Below, one piece after another: positions 34,533-42,561 of a stretch of DNA of 64,000 bases. The notes beneath the pieces are model-generated. The model searched no databases. It saw only the letters and a list, made by a program, of their open reading frames with translations, and was not told the origin of the DNA. Numbering within the stretch: position 1 is the stretch's first letter; each line of letters starts with the position of its first letter. Made by a program: the position numbers and the translations under genes. The DNA comes from Pseudothioclava sp033100795. Its GTDB lineage: Bacteria > Pseudomonadota > Alphaproteobacteria > Rhodobacterales > Rhodobacteraceae. The stretch is taken from contig NZ_JAWLVI010000002.1 in NCBI RefSeq assembly GCF_033100795.1, positions 62,001-126,000 on the forward strand, written 5' to 3'.

Positions 34533-35351
34533 CTATCCGCCAAGACGCGCGCGGATTTCCAGAAGATCCGCCCAGGCCTCGCGCTTGGCCGCCGCGTTGC
34601 GCAGCAGATAGGCCGGATGGGTCATCGGCAGGCACGGCTTGCCGAAAGCCTCGACCCATTGGCCACGAAGGCGCAGGATACCACGCTTGCCCAAAGCCGC
34701 CGCACAGGCCGCATTGCCCATCAGCACAATCACATCGGGATCGGCCAGTTCCACATGGCGGCGCAGGAACGGCAGCAACATCGCCAGTTCGTCCGGCTCG
34801 GGGTCACGGTTGCCCGGCGGACGCCACGGCAGCGTATTGGTGATGTAAAGCGCGGCCTCTGAATCGGGGGCCGTGCGCGACAGGCCAATCGCGCCGAACA
34901 TCCGGTCCAGCAACTGCCCCGCACGTCCGACAAAGGGCTTGCCCTGCAAATCCTCGTCGCGCCCCGGAGCCTCTCCGATAATCATCAGCCGCGCCTTGGG
35001 ATTGCCGTCGGCAAAGACCGTCTGGCGCGCGCCTTTTTTCAGATCGCACAGGTCGAACGCGTCCATCGCCTCGGCCAAAGCCTCAAGCGTTTCGCAACGC
35101 CCCGCCGCCTCGCGCGCGACAAGAACGGGGTCTGGCCCCTCTTGCACCGCCTGCTGCACGACCGGCGCAACGGGTTTTGCCCCACGCTCGGGCGCGGCAA
35201 CCGGCGCACGCACGGGGTCGATCTTGTCGGGCAGGGCATAGGCATCCAGCGGTGCCTCGCAGATCGCCTCATCCGCGCCAAGCTCCACCTGCCATTCAAG
35301 AATGGCAAGCGCTTCGTAATAGTCGAAATCTTCGGGCGGGCGAGTCTGCAT
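34533..35351 (-). CDS. Uracil-DNA glycosylase, family 4-like
   Basis: This 272-residue enzyme removes uracil from DNA. The catalytic-region motif reads MIIGEAPGRDEDLQGKPFVG (about 123-142), followed by RAGQLLDRM, and the second motif MTHPAYLLRN at about 243-252. An N-terminal extension of about 85 residues precedes the fold. The four cysteines that bind 4Fe-4S in classical family 4 enzymes are not obvious in the standard spacing: cysteines at 86, 102, 216 and 240 are available, but the usual CxxC pair is absent. Cluster binding is therefore uncertain. Confidence 0.88.
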   Translation of the reverse strand: MQTRPPEDFDYYEALAILEWQVELGADEAICEAPLDAYALPDKIDPVRAPVAAPERGAKPVAPVVQQAVQEGPDPVLVAREAAGRCETLEALAEAMDAFDLCDLKKGARQTVFADGNPKARLMIIGEAPGRDEDLQGKPFVGRAGQLLDRMFGAIGLSRTAPDSEAALYITNTLPWRPPGNRDPEPDELAMLLPFLRRHVELADPDVIVLMGNAACAAALGKRGILRLRGQWVEAFGKPCLPMTHPAYLLRNAAAKREAWADLLEIRARLGG

Positions 35352-35459
35352 GGCGCCAAGCTATGCGCCCGCGCGTCCGGCGTAAAGCGCATGTATCACG
35401 CTGGACGGGGCCGCCCCCTTTTGCCATAAGCAGAACCGGACAACTTCGGAGGCAGGATC

Positions 35460-36425
35460 ATGGCATTCCGCGCAAAACACCTTCTGGGGATCGAACATCT
35501 CACACAGGAGGATATTCGCGCCGTCCTCGACCTTGCCGACAAATACGTCGAACTGAACCGCCGCACGGTCAAAAAGACCGATGTTCTGGCGGGGATGACG
35601 CAGATCAACATGTTCTTCGAAAACTCGACCCGCACGCAGTCCAGCTTTGAACTGGCGGGCAAACGCCTTGGCGCCGACGTGATGAATATGTCGATGCAGA
35701 CCAGCTCGGTCAAAAAGGGCGAAACACTGATCGACACAGCGCTGACGCTGAACGCGATGCACCCCGACCTGCTGGTGGTGCGCCACGGGTCATCGGGCGC
35801 GGTGAACCTGCTGGCCGAAAAGGTGAACTGCGCGGTGGTGAACGCGGGCGACGGCAAGCACGAGCATCCGACGCAGGCGTTGCTTGATGCGCTGACGATC
35901 CGCCGCGCCAAGGGCCGCATCCAGCGCCTGACGGTCGCGATTTGCGGCGACGTGGCGCATAGCCGGGTGGCGCGGTCAAACCTGATTTTGCTGAACAAGA
36001 TGGAGAACCGCATCCGCCTGATTGGCCCGCCGACGCTGATGCCCTCGGGGATCGGGGAATTCGGCTGCGAGGTCTATGAAGACATGCGCGAAGGCCTGAA
36101 AGACGCCGATGTCGTGATGATGCTGCGCCTTCAGCGCGAGCGGATGGATGGCGGGTTTATCCCCTCGGAACGCGAATACTTCCATCGCTACGGGCTGGAT
36201 GCCGAAAAGCTGGCCTTCGCCAAGGACGATGCGATTGTCATGCACCCCGGCCCGATGAACCGCGGGGTCGAGATCGACGGCTCTATCGCGGACGACATCA
36301 ACCGCTCGGTCATTCAGGAGCAGGTCGAAATGGGCGTCGCGGTGCGCATGGCGGTGATGGACCTTCTGGCTCAAAACCTGCGCGCTGACCGGGGTCGCGC
36401 ACTGGTGGAGGGCACCTATGTCTGA
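35460..36425 (+). CDS. pyrB: Aspartate carbamoyltransferase catalytic subunit
   Basis: PyrB joins carbamoyl phosphate and aspartate in pyrimidine synthesis. The 321-residue protein has the carbamoyl-phosphate site NSTRTQSSFELAGKRLGAD (near residue 57), SSVKKGETLIDT, and the HPTQALLDA motif. CGGAGG precedes the ATG. The 3' end overlaps the next gene by eight bases, starting a five-gene run pyrB, two membrane proteins, a dihydroorotase-like gene and plsY. No regulatory subunit (pyrI) is present, as usual for class A/B enzymes that pair with a dihydroorotase or its inactive relative. Confidence 0.95.
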   Translation: MAFRAKHLLGIEHLTQEDIRAVLDLADKYVELNRRTVKKTDVLAGMTQINMFFENSTRTQSSFELAGKRLGADVMNMSMQTSSVKKGETLIDTALTLNAMHPDLLVVRHGSSGAVNLLAEKVNCAVVNAGDGKHEHPTQALLDALTIRRAKGRIQRLTVAICGDVAHSRVARSNLILLNKMENRIRLIGPPTLMPSGIGEFGCEVYEDMREGLKDADVVMMLRLQRERMDGGFIPSEREYFHRYGLDAEKLAFAKDDAIVMHPGPMNRGVEIDGSIADDINRSVIQEQVEMGVAVRMAVMDLLAQNLRADRGRALVEGTYV

Positions 36426-36903
36426 GATCGGCCGCGACACGGTTCTGGATTACCGCCCCGGCCCTGACAGCGAATTGCCGCTGGAAGAGGGGGAAACCGT
36501 GCTTGCGACCTTTCTGCCCGACGCGGGCCGCTACTGGAAAGACCACGCGCTGCTGGGGCTTTTGGGGGTGGCGCTGGTCGCCCTCGGGCTTTGGTATCTG
36601 GGCAACCTGAACCAGCTTGCCGTTGCTGCGATTGCGATTGTCGTGGGGATGACGCTGCGCGGCTGGTATTTCCGCTCCGAAGTCTTCGCGCGCCGCTGGC
36701 AACTGACCGAACGCCGCCTGATCGGACCGCAGGGGCGTCAGGTGATGCTGCTTGAGATTACAGCCGTGCGCCGCCTGATGGGCGATGTGCAGATCGTCAC
36801 GAAATCAGGCGGCAAACATCTGATCCGCCATCAAGCGGACGCCGAGGCGGTGGCAAACCGGATCGAGGCGGCACAAGCCGCGCGCAAAGGGGCAAACACA
36901 TGA
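36418..36903 (+). CDS. Membrane protein with PH-like domain (first of a pair)
   Basis: The 161-residue protein has a short soluble N-terminus, two transmembrane segments (about residues 43-62 and 68-84) and a C-terminal beta-rich region. The segment RRWQLTERRLIGPQGRQVML followed by ITAVRRLMGDVQIV resembles bacterial PH (YdbT/bPH_2-like) domains. It overlaps pyrB by eight bases and the following gene by four, so it is part of the pyrimidine operon. A link between pyrimidine synthesis and the membrane is suggested only by position. Confidence 0.7.
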   Translation: MSEIGRDTVLDYRPGPDSELPLEEGETVLATFLPDAGRYWKDHALLGLLGVALVALGLWYLGNLNQLAVAAIAIVVGMTLRGWYFRSEVFARRWQLTERRLIGPQGRQVMLLEITAVRRLMGDVQIVTKSGGKHLIRHQADAEAVANRIEAAQAARKGANT

Positions 36904-37511
36904 CCCGCGACCCGAACACTCCGCCACCGCTGCCGCCCGAGGCTTTCGCGGATACGCCGGTCATTCTGGAAGAACCCGCGCACGCCCCAACCCGAACAAA
37001 CGTCCCCAGCGTTCCCAAACGCGCAACACAGACGCACAGCGACGACTGGGCCGAGGTGATCGGGCCGGACGAAACACGGCTTTGGGACGGCGCGCCCGAA
37101 CGGGGGAACCGCTCTGGCCTGCGCGCGGATTTCCCGCTGCTGGCTTTTATCGTTGTGGCGCTGATCATGGCGGCGAATGCGGGCGGCGGGATGGGCTCGA
37201 TCGTTCCACTCGTGATGGCGGGGTTCGTATTTCTGAAGCTGCGCCAACGTCGCAAAGGTGACGCGCGCTCGCTCAGTTCCTCGTATCTGCTGACCGACCG
37301 CGCGGCCTATATCCGCAACGGCAACGCGATCGAGCGCCACCCGATCACCGCGCATATGCCCCTCACACTGACCGCACGCGGCGTGCATTTCGCCTTTCGC
37401 ACCAAGGGCAACAACGACGACCCGCGCGAAGTGCCCTATGGTTTCGGCAATATCCCCGACGCCGAGACCGTCTATTCCCTGATGCTTGACCTCAAAAGAG
37501 CCGCCCGATGA
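36900..37511 (+). CDS. Membrane protein with PH-like domain (second of a pair)
   Basis: This 203-residue protein repeats the layout of its upstream neighbour: a longer Pro-rich N-terminus, two hydrophobic segments (about 80-95 and 99-115), and a C-terminal region beginning SSSYLLTDRAAYIRNGNAIE, the same place where the neighbour has WQLTERRL. Both look like bPH-type proteins that may have arisen by duplication, although direct similarity is weak. AAAGGGGC precedes the ATG. It overlaps the dihydroorotase-like gene by four bases. No function is known. Confidence 0.65.
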   Translation: MTRDPNTPPPLPPEAFADTPVILEEPAHAPTRTNVPSVPKRATQTHSDDWAEVIGPDETRLWDGAPERGNRSGLRADFPLLAFIVVALIMAANAGGGMGSIVPLVMAGFVFLKLRQRRKGDARSLSSSYLLTDRAAYIRNGNAIERHPITAHMPLTLTARGVHFAFRTKGNNDDPREVPYGFGNIPDAETVYSLMLDLKRAAR

Positions 37512-38782
37512 CCCTGTTTCTGCAAAATGCCCGCCTGATCGACCCCGAGGCCCAAACCGAGACCGAGGGGAATATCGTCATCGACAACGGCATTATCGCC
37601 GCCATCGGCCAGATGTCCGCACCCGCAGGCGCCGAGGTGATCGACTGTCGCGGCAAATGTCTTGCGCCTGGCATTGTGGATCTGGGCGTCAAGATCGGGG
37701 AACCGGGCGAGCGCCATAAGGAAAGCTTCCGTTCGGCGGGCGCTGCGGCTGCGGCGGGCGGCGTAACCACCGTCATCGCGCGCCCCGATACCTCACCCGC
37801 GATTGACACCCCCGAGACGCTGGACTTCGTGACCCGCCGCGCGGCCGATGCGCCGGTGCGCATTTTGCATATGGCCGCGCTGACCAAGGGCCGCGAAGGC
37901 CGCGAGATGACCGAGATCGGCTTCTTGCTGGATACCGGCGCGGTGGCGTTCACCGACACCGACCATGTGACCACCTCGACCAAGGTTCTGGCGCGCGCGA
38001 TGACCTATGCCCGCTCGCTTGGGGCGCTGATCGTGGGGCATCCGCAAGAACCGGGCCTGTCGGCTGGCGCCTCTGTCACCAGCGGCAAGTTTGCCAGCCT
38101 TCGCGGGCTGCCCGGGGTCTCGCCCCTGGCCGAGCGGATGGGCTTTGACCGCGACATGGCTTTGGTCGAGATGACGGGCGTCAAATACCACGCAGATCAG
38201 GTGACAAGCGCGCGCACCCTGCCCGCGCTGGAACGCGCCAAGAAGAACGGTCTGGATGTGACGGCGGGGATCTCGATCCACCACCTGACACTGAACGAAT
38301 TTGACGTGGGCGATTATCGCACCTTCTTCAAACTCACCCCGCCTCTGCGATCCGAGGACGACCGGCTGGCGATGGTGCAGGCAGTGGCGGATGGGCTGAT
38401 CGACATTATCTGTTCGATGCACACGCCCGCGGACGAGGAAAGCAAACGCCTGCCGTTCGAAGAGGCTGCGTCCGGTGCCGTCGGGCTTGAGACCTTCCTG
38501 CCTGCAGCGCTGCGGCTGTATCACAATGGGCAAGTCACGCTGCCGCAACTGTTCCGCGCGATGGCGCTGAACCCCGCGAACCGCCTTGGCCTGCCGCAAG
38601 GCCGTCTGGCCGAGGGCGCACCTGCCGACCTGATCCTTTTCGATCCCGACGCGCCCTTTGTTCTGGATCGCTGGAAACTGCACTCGAAATCGAAGAATAC
38701 GCCCTTCGACGGCAGCCGGCTGGAAGGCAAAGTGCTTGCCACATTCGTCGCGGGTGTGCAGGTATACAGCAACGATAACTAA
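37508..38782 (+). CDS. Dihydroorotase-like protein lacking metal-site residues (PyrC'/PyrX type)
   Basis: The 424-residue protein has the amidohydrolase fold of class I dihydroorotase and the expected length. However, the metal-binding DxHxH after the first strand reads D58-L-G60-V-K62, so both histidines are lost. The later TDHAPH motif reads SMHTPA, losing the catalytic aspartate and the final histidine, and HxED near 180 reads HPQEP. In Pseudomonas, a catalytically inactive PyrC' is needed to assemble aspartate carbamoyltransferase. By position next to pyrB this protein is best read as such a partner. An active dihydroorotase should be encoded elsewhere. Confidence 0.85.
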   Translation: MTLFLQNARLIDPEAQTETEGNIVIDNGIIAAIGQMSAPAGAEVIDCRGKCLAPGIVDLGVKIGEPGERHKESFRSAGAAAAAGGVTTVIARPDTSPAIDTPETLDFVTRRAADAPVRILHMAALTKGREGREMTEIGFLLDTGAVAFTDTDHVTTSTKVLARAMTYARSLGALIVGHPQEPGLSAGASVTSGKFASLRGLPGVSPLAERMGFDRDMALVEMTGVKYHADQVTSARTLPALERAKKNGLDVTAGISIHHLTLNEFDVGDYRTFFKLTPPLRSEDDRLAMVQAVADGLIDIICSMHTPADEESKRLPFEEAASGAVGLETFLPAALRLYHNGQVTLPQLFRAMALNPANRLGLPQGRLAEGAPADLILFDPDAPFVLDRWKLHSKSKNTPFDGSRLEGKVLATFVAGVQVYSNDN

Positions 38783-38802
38783 AACAAAGACGAGGGCAGC
38801 AG

Positions 38803-39408
38803 ATGCCGGATATGGGAAGCAGTCTGACGGTGCTCGGGCTGGTTGCGGTGCTTGGGTATCTTCTGGGGTCCGTGCCGTTCGGGTTAGTGATTACCCGCGC
38901 GCTTGGCCTTGGCGACCTGCGCCAGATCGGTTCGGGGAATATCGGCGCTACGAATGTGCTGCGCACGGGCAACAAACCCGCCGCGCTGGCGACGCTTTTG
39001 CTGGATAGCGGCAAGGGCGCGATTGCGGTTCTGATCGCGCGTTATGCGATGGGCGAATCTGCGGCACTGGTTGCGGGGGGCGCGGCCTTTTTCGGGCATA
39101 TCTTCCCGGTCTGGCTGGGTTTCAAGGGCGGCAAGGGGGTTGCCACCTTCCTTGGCACGATGATCGCGCTGGCGTGGCCGCTGGGTCTGGCGGTTTGCGG
39201 AGTGTGGTTGCTGACAGCGGTTGTCGCACGGATTTCCTCGCTCTCGGCGCTTGTCGCGGCGGCGGCCTCGGTGCCGCTGGCGTGGATGCTTGGGCTGGCA
39301 CATATGATGCCGCTTGCAGCCCTTCTGGCGGTGCTGATTTTCTGGCGCCACCGGTCCAATATCGCGCGGATCGCGCAGGGCACCGAACCGAAGATCGGCA
39401 AGAAATGA
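38803..39408 (+). CDS. plsY: Acyl-phosphate:glycerol-3-phosphate acyltransferase
   Basis: PlsY acylates glycerol-3-phosphate from acyl-phosphate at the first step of phospholipid synthesis. The 201-residue membrane protein has the family motifs GSVPFGLVI, IGSGNIGATNVLRTGNK, HIFPVWLGFKGGKGVAT and the final WRHRSNIARIAQGTE. About five membrane segments are present. It lies 20 bases after the dihydroorotase-like gene and completes the operon. A hairpin shared with the convergent L,D-transpeptidase gene follows. Confidence 0.95.
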   Translation: MPDMGSSLTVLGLVAVLGYLLGSVPFGLVITRALGLGDLRQIGSGNIGATNVLRTGNKPAALATLLLDSGKGAIAVLIARYAMGESAALVAGGAAFFGHIFPVWLGFKGGKGVATFLGTMIALAWPLGLAVCGVWLLTAVVARISSLSALVAAAASVPLAWMLGLAHMMPLAALLAVLIFWRHRSNIARIAQGTEPKIGKK

Positions 39409-39411
39409 AAA

Positions 39412-39430
39412 GGGGGCCGCGTGGCCCCCC
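39412..39430 (-). terminator. Terminator of the first L,D-transpeptidase gene
   Basis: GGGGGCC and GGCCCCC pair around GCGT. On the minus strand the stem runs into TTTTCATTTC, so it best serves the transpeptidase gene; it also lies just after plsY. Confidence 0.7.
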
Positions 39431-39442
39431 AAGTCATTCCAT

Positions 39443-40057
39443 TCACCCGATGAGCAAAACCTGCGTGCCAACCTTGGCATAGCCGAACAGCTCTTGGATG
39501 TGTTCGTTATATAGCCCGATACAGCCGTTCGACGACTTGCGCCCGATCTTGCGCGTGTCGTGGGTGCCGTGGATGCGGTAGTATTTCCAGCTTAGATACA
39601 GCGCGTGCGTCCCAAGCGGGTTATCCGGTCCGGGCGGCACATAATCCGGCCAGTCGGGGTTGCGCTCTTTCATCGAAGGCGTGGGCGACCAGCTTGGCCC
39701 CTCGACCTTGCGGATGACTTCGGTCCGGCCAAGCCGCGTCAGCTCTTGCGACACCGGCACCGAGGTCGGGAACACCTTGTAGAACGACTCGTCCGCCGAC
39801 CAGTAATGCAGCGCCCGCGAAGTGGTATCGACCAGAATCGCGCCGTTTTTCAGGTTCGTGAAATAGGGCTGCCAATCGAGACCGCGGAAGCTAGAGATAT
39901 TCCGGCGGATATTGGTGTATTCGTTCTGCTCGTGGCGCTCTTGCCCCGCATCGGGGGCTTCTTGCGCGCGCACCAGCGAGGGCATCGCAACGCCCGCGCC
40001 AAGCATCGCGGCCGTGCCAAGGAAACTGCGGCGGCCCAGTCGGCCTGTCTTATTCAT
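39443..40057 (-). CDS. L,D-transpeptidase (YkuD), exported by a Tat-like signal
   Basis: The 204-residue product begins MNKTGRLGRRSFLGTAAM, with twin arginines and a hydrophobic stretch ending RAQ, so export by the Tat pathway is likely. The YkuD catalytic region reads YRIHGTHDTRKIGRKSSNGC, the cysteine being the nucleophile, with a preceding GPDNPLGTHALYL. Such enzymes form 3-3 peptidoglycan crosslinks or attach proteins to peptidoglycan. Three ATGs occur in a row at 40063, 40060 and 40057; GGAGG lies two, five and eight bases before them, so 40057 or 40060 is most likely. Its partner region includes a CAP-domain lipoprotein and a second transpeptidase. Confidence 0.9.
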   Translation of the reverse strand: MNKTGRLGRRSFLGTAAMLGAGVAMPSLVRAQEAPDAGQERHEQNEYTNIRRNISSFRGLDWQPYFTNLKNGAILVDTTSRALHYWSADESFYKVFPTSVPVSQELTRLGRTEVIRKVEGPSWSPTPSMKERNPDWPDYVPPGPDNPLGTHALYLSWKYYRIHGTHDTRKIGRKSSNGCIGLYNEHIQELFGYAKVGTQVLLIG

Positions 40058-40222
40058 CATCATCGCCTCCGCAACGATCGTTACGCGTGTTGGGCGGGGG
40101 TTTAGTGCGCCAGAGCCACGAAAGCAAATCAAACTGCTGTCAGATGGGGTTCACGGAACTGTGGGTTTGCGCGGCAATTGGCAAACGTGTAAGGGGTTTG
40201 ACCAGAAATTCAGGGGGATCCC

Positions 40223-40732
40223 ATGTTCCGAGTGACTGCTCTTCTTGTATCCGTGGCCTTTACTCTGGCGGCCTGCGCGCCGGAACCGACCCAGCTTGGG
40301 CCGGACGGTCGCCCCTTGCCGCAGGTCTACCGGATCGGCCCGAAGGACGCCGAAGTCATCCCGATGCGCGTGGCCGAGGCGGTGAACTCGCTGCGTGCCG
40401 TGCGGGGCACCGCGCCCGTCAGCCTGAACAACCAGCTTGCAGCGGCGGCAACGGCCCATTCGCAGGATATGTCGTCGCAGAACCGCGCGTGGCATTGGGG
40501 GTCGGACGGCTCGTCGCCGCTGGATCGCGCGCAACGGGCAGGCTTTGGCGGCAAGGTTCTGGGCGAGAATATATCCGAGACCTACGAGACCGAGATCGAG
40601 ACGCTTTCGGCCTGGATGTCGGTGCATGACACGCGCGACGTCATGCTGAACCCCGAGGCAACCCAGATCGGCTTTGGCTGGTATCAGGAGCCGTCGGGCA
40701 AGATCTGGTGGACGCTGCTCTCCGGCCGGTAA
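40223..40732 (+). CDS. CAP-domain (SCP-like) lipoprotein
   Basis: The 169-residue lipoprotein has the signal MFRVTALLVSVAFTLAAC with the lipid-modified cysteine at 18. The CAP fold is seen in AVNSLRAVRGTAPVSLNNQL, AAAATAHSQDMSSQNRAWHW (His in both CAP positions), GENIS and the final IWWTLLSGR. Bacterial CAP proteins are mostly uncharacterised; some act in the cell wall. It stands between two L,D-transpeptidase genes, which suggests a role at the peptidoglycan. A perfect terminator follows. Confidence 0.88.
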   Translation: MFRVTALLVSVAFTLAACAPEPTQLGPDGRPLPQVYRIGPKDAEVIPMRVAEAVNSLRAVRGTAPVSLNNQLAAAATAHSQDMSSQNRAWHWGSDGSSPLDRAQRAGFGGKVLGENISETYETEIETLSAWMSVHDTRDVMLNPEATQIGFGWYQEPSGKIWWTLLSGR

Positions 40733-40735
40733 CCA

Positions 40736-40758
40736 AATGGCCCCAAGGGGCCATTTTT
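40736..40758 (+). terminator. Terminator between CAP gene and second L,D-transpeptidase
   Basis: AATGGCCCC and GGGGCCATT pair perfectly around AA and are followed by TTT. It starts four bases after the CAP gene stop codon and, being symmetrical, can serve both convergent genes. Confidence 0.85.
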
Positions 40759-40759
40759 C

Positions 40760-41278
40760 CTATCGGAAGATGTGGATCGGCGTGCCGTTCCCGACCATCG
40801 CGTAAATCTCTTCGATCTCGCGGTTTTTGACGGCAATGCACCCCGCCGTCCAGTCGCGCCCACGCCCCGAGCTTTTACGCTCTTCGCCGTGGATGAAAAT
40901 ATCCCCCCCCGGTTTCTTGCCCTGCGCGGCGGCATAGGCGCGATCTACGCTGTTCGGATAAGAGATCCCAAGCGAGAGGTAATAGGCCGAATTCGGGTTG
41001 CGGCGGTCGATGATATAGGTGCCCTCGGGGGTCTTGCTGTCGCCTTCGAACTGCTTGTGACCGACCGGATTGCCGCCAAGGCCGATACGGTATTTGCGCA
41101 GAACCTTCTGGTCTTCGGACAGCAGATACATCCGGCGCTTGGCCTTGAAAACCTGCACCGAGGAAACCCGCGGGCCACTATAGGTCTTGAACTTCGAGGC
41201 GCCGCAACCCGCCAGAGAGGCAAGAACGACCGTGCCCAAAAGCACGGCGCGGCGGCTGATGACGGGGGTGCTGCTCAT
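40760..41278 (-). CDS. L,D-transpeptidase (YkuD) lipoprotein
   Basis: This 172-residue protein starts MSSTPVISRRAVLLGTVVLA and has a lipobox SLAGC; the twin arginines before the hydrophobic segment also suggest Tat export. The YkuD domain includes KTPEGTYIIDRRNPNS, IFIHGEERKS and the nucleophile in DWTAGCIAVKN. The signal and the catalytic motif differ from those of the transpeptidase at 39443-40057, so the two are distinct members and not a recent copy. No strong ribosome site precedes the ATG at 41278. Confidence 0.9.
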   Translation of the reverse strand: MSSTPVISRRAVLLGTVVLASLAGCGASKFKTYSGPRVSSVQVFKAKRRMYLLSEDQKVLRKYRIGLGGNPVGHKQFEGDSKTPEGTYIIDRRNPNSAYYLSLGISYPNSVDRAYAAAQGKKPGGDIFIHGEERKSSGRGRDWTAGCIAVKNREIEEIYAMVGNGTPIHIFR

Positions 41279-41312
41279 GTTTCGTCCATTTGTCAGACCG
41301 TTTTGCCTCGCC

Positions 41313-42536
41313 CTACCCGCGCCGGAACACCGACGCAAGCTCGACATGCGCAGAGTAGCGGAATTGGTCCACAACCAGCAACGTCTCAAGGGTATATCCC
41401 GCCCCAACCAGCACGGCGGCATCGCGTGCGAAGGTCACCGGATTGCACGAAACATAGACCACAAGCGGCACTTTCGAGGCCACAATCTCGGCGGTTTGCG
41501 CCTCGGCACCAGCGCGCGGCGGGTCGATCACAACTGCGTCATATCTCGCCAGCTCGTCGGGCAAAAGCGGACGGCGGAACAGATCGCGCGCCTCGTGGGT
41601 GACGCGTTTCAGCCCGTCAGCCTTGCGCCAGCCCTGATCGAGCGCGTCCAGCATTGCCCCATCGCTTTCGACCGCGTGGACCTCGGCGCCCTCGGCCAGC
41701 GGCAGGGCAAAGGTGCCGCAGCCCGCGAACAGATCAGCGATGCGCGCGGCTTTCCCGGCGGCTTCGCGCGCGAAGACCACCAGCGCGGCCTCACCCTCTG
41801 CGGTTGCTTGCAAAAACGCGCCGGGCGGCGGCGTGACCTGAGCCTTGCCGAAATTCTGAAAGGCCGGGCGACGGGCCGCGATCATCTCGCCGTTCCAGCT
41901 GAGCGTCGCCAGATCATGCTTACGGGCGAAACCGGCAAGCGCTTCGAAAAGCGCGGCATCCGTCTCTTTGCCACCACGCGCGGCCAGTTCCAGCCCCGCC
42001 TGCGACACCGTCACGGCAAAGGCGATCTCGCCCTTGCGCGACCCGCCAAGCGCGGTCAGTTCGTGCAACGCGGGGACAAAGGCCAGAATCTCGGGGCGCA
42101 GGATCAGGCAGTTCGGCACCTCGACCAGCGTATCCGAACCGCGCGCATGAAACCCGACAAGCGTGCCTTTCTTGGTGCGCCGCCCTGCGAGCGTCGCCCG
42201 ACGACGTGACCCAAGCGGCGAGGTCGCAACAGTAATTTCAGGCGCTTCAATCCCACGGGTCGCCAGCGCCGTGCGCACGACATCGGCTTTCCAGCCTTCG
42301 GTGAACGGCTCGGACGCATGTTGCAAGACGCAGCCACCGCAGGCTTTGTAATGCGGACACGGCGCCTTCACCCGATCCGCCGAGGGCGCCACGATACGCG
42401 GCGCAGCGATGCGGCCATCGACGATCTCTCCCTCGACCTCTTCACCCGGCAGCGCCATCGCCACATGAACCGTGCCAGCAGCCCCGCGCGACACTCCGTC
42501 AGCCTGAATCGAAAGGCGGTCAATCGTCAGCGTCAT
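41313..42536 (-). CDS. Class I SAM-dependent RNA uracil-C5 methyltransferase (RlmD/TrmA family)
   Basis: The 407-residue enzyme has a TRAM-like N-terminal domain, the 4Fe-4S cysteines in APCPHYKACGGCVLQ (about 60-72), the SAM motif IADLFAGCGTFALPLAEG (about 260) and the catalytic YVSCNPVTFARD near residue 365. These features define the RlmC/RlmD/TrmA family that makes m5U in 23S rRNA or tRNA; in alphaproteobacteria RlmD-type (U1939) is usual. AAGGATAACCGC precedes the ATG at 42536. The longer reading in this frame has no ribosome site. Confidence 0.88.
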   Translation of the reverse strand: MTLTIDRLSIQADGVSRGAAGTVHVAMALPGEEVEGEIVDGRIAAPRIVAPSADRVKAPCPHYKACGGCVLQHASEPFTEGWKADVVRTALATRGIEAPEITVATSPLGSRRRATLAGRRTKKGTLVGFHARGSDTLVEVPNCLILRPEILAFVPALHELTALGGSRKGEIAFAVTVSQAGLELAARGGKETDAALFEALAGFARKHDLATLSWNGEMIAARRPAFQNFGKAQVTPPPGAFLQATAEGEAALVVFAREAAGKAARIADLFAGCGTFALPLAEGAEVHAVESDGAMLDALDQGWRKADGLKRVTHEARDLFRRPLLPDELARYDAVVIDPPRAGAEAQTAEIVASKVPLVVYVSCNPVTFARDAAVLVGAGYTLETLLVVDQFRYSAHVELASVFRRG

Positions 42537-42561
42537 GCGGTTATCCTTGGTGAAACAGCCC

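Noticed and set aside
40080..40222. Possible small gene between the first transpeptidase and the CAP gene
   Set aside because: Short frames exist but none has a ribosome site or recognisable sequence; the stretch is read as a divergent promoter region.
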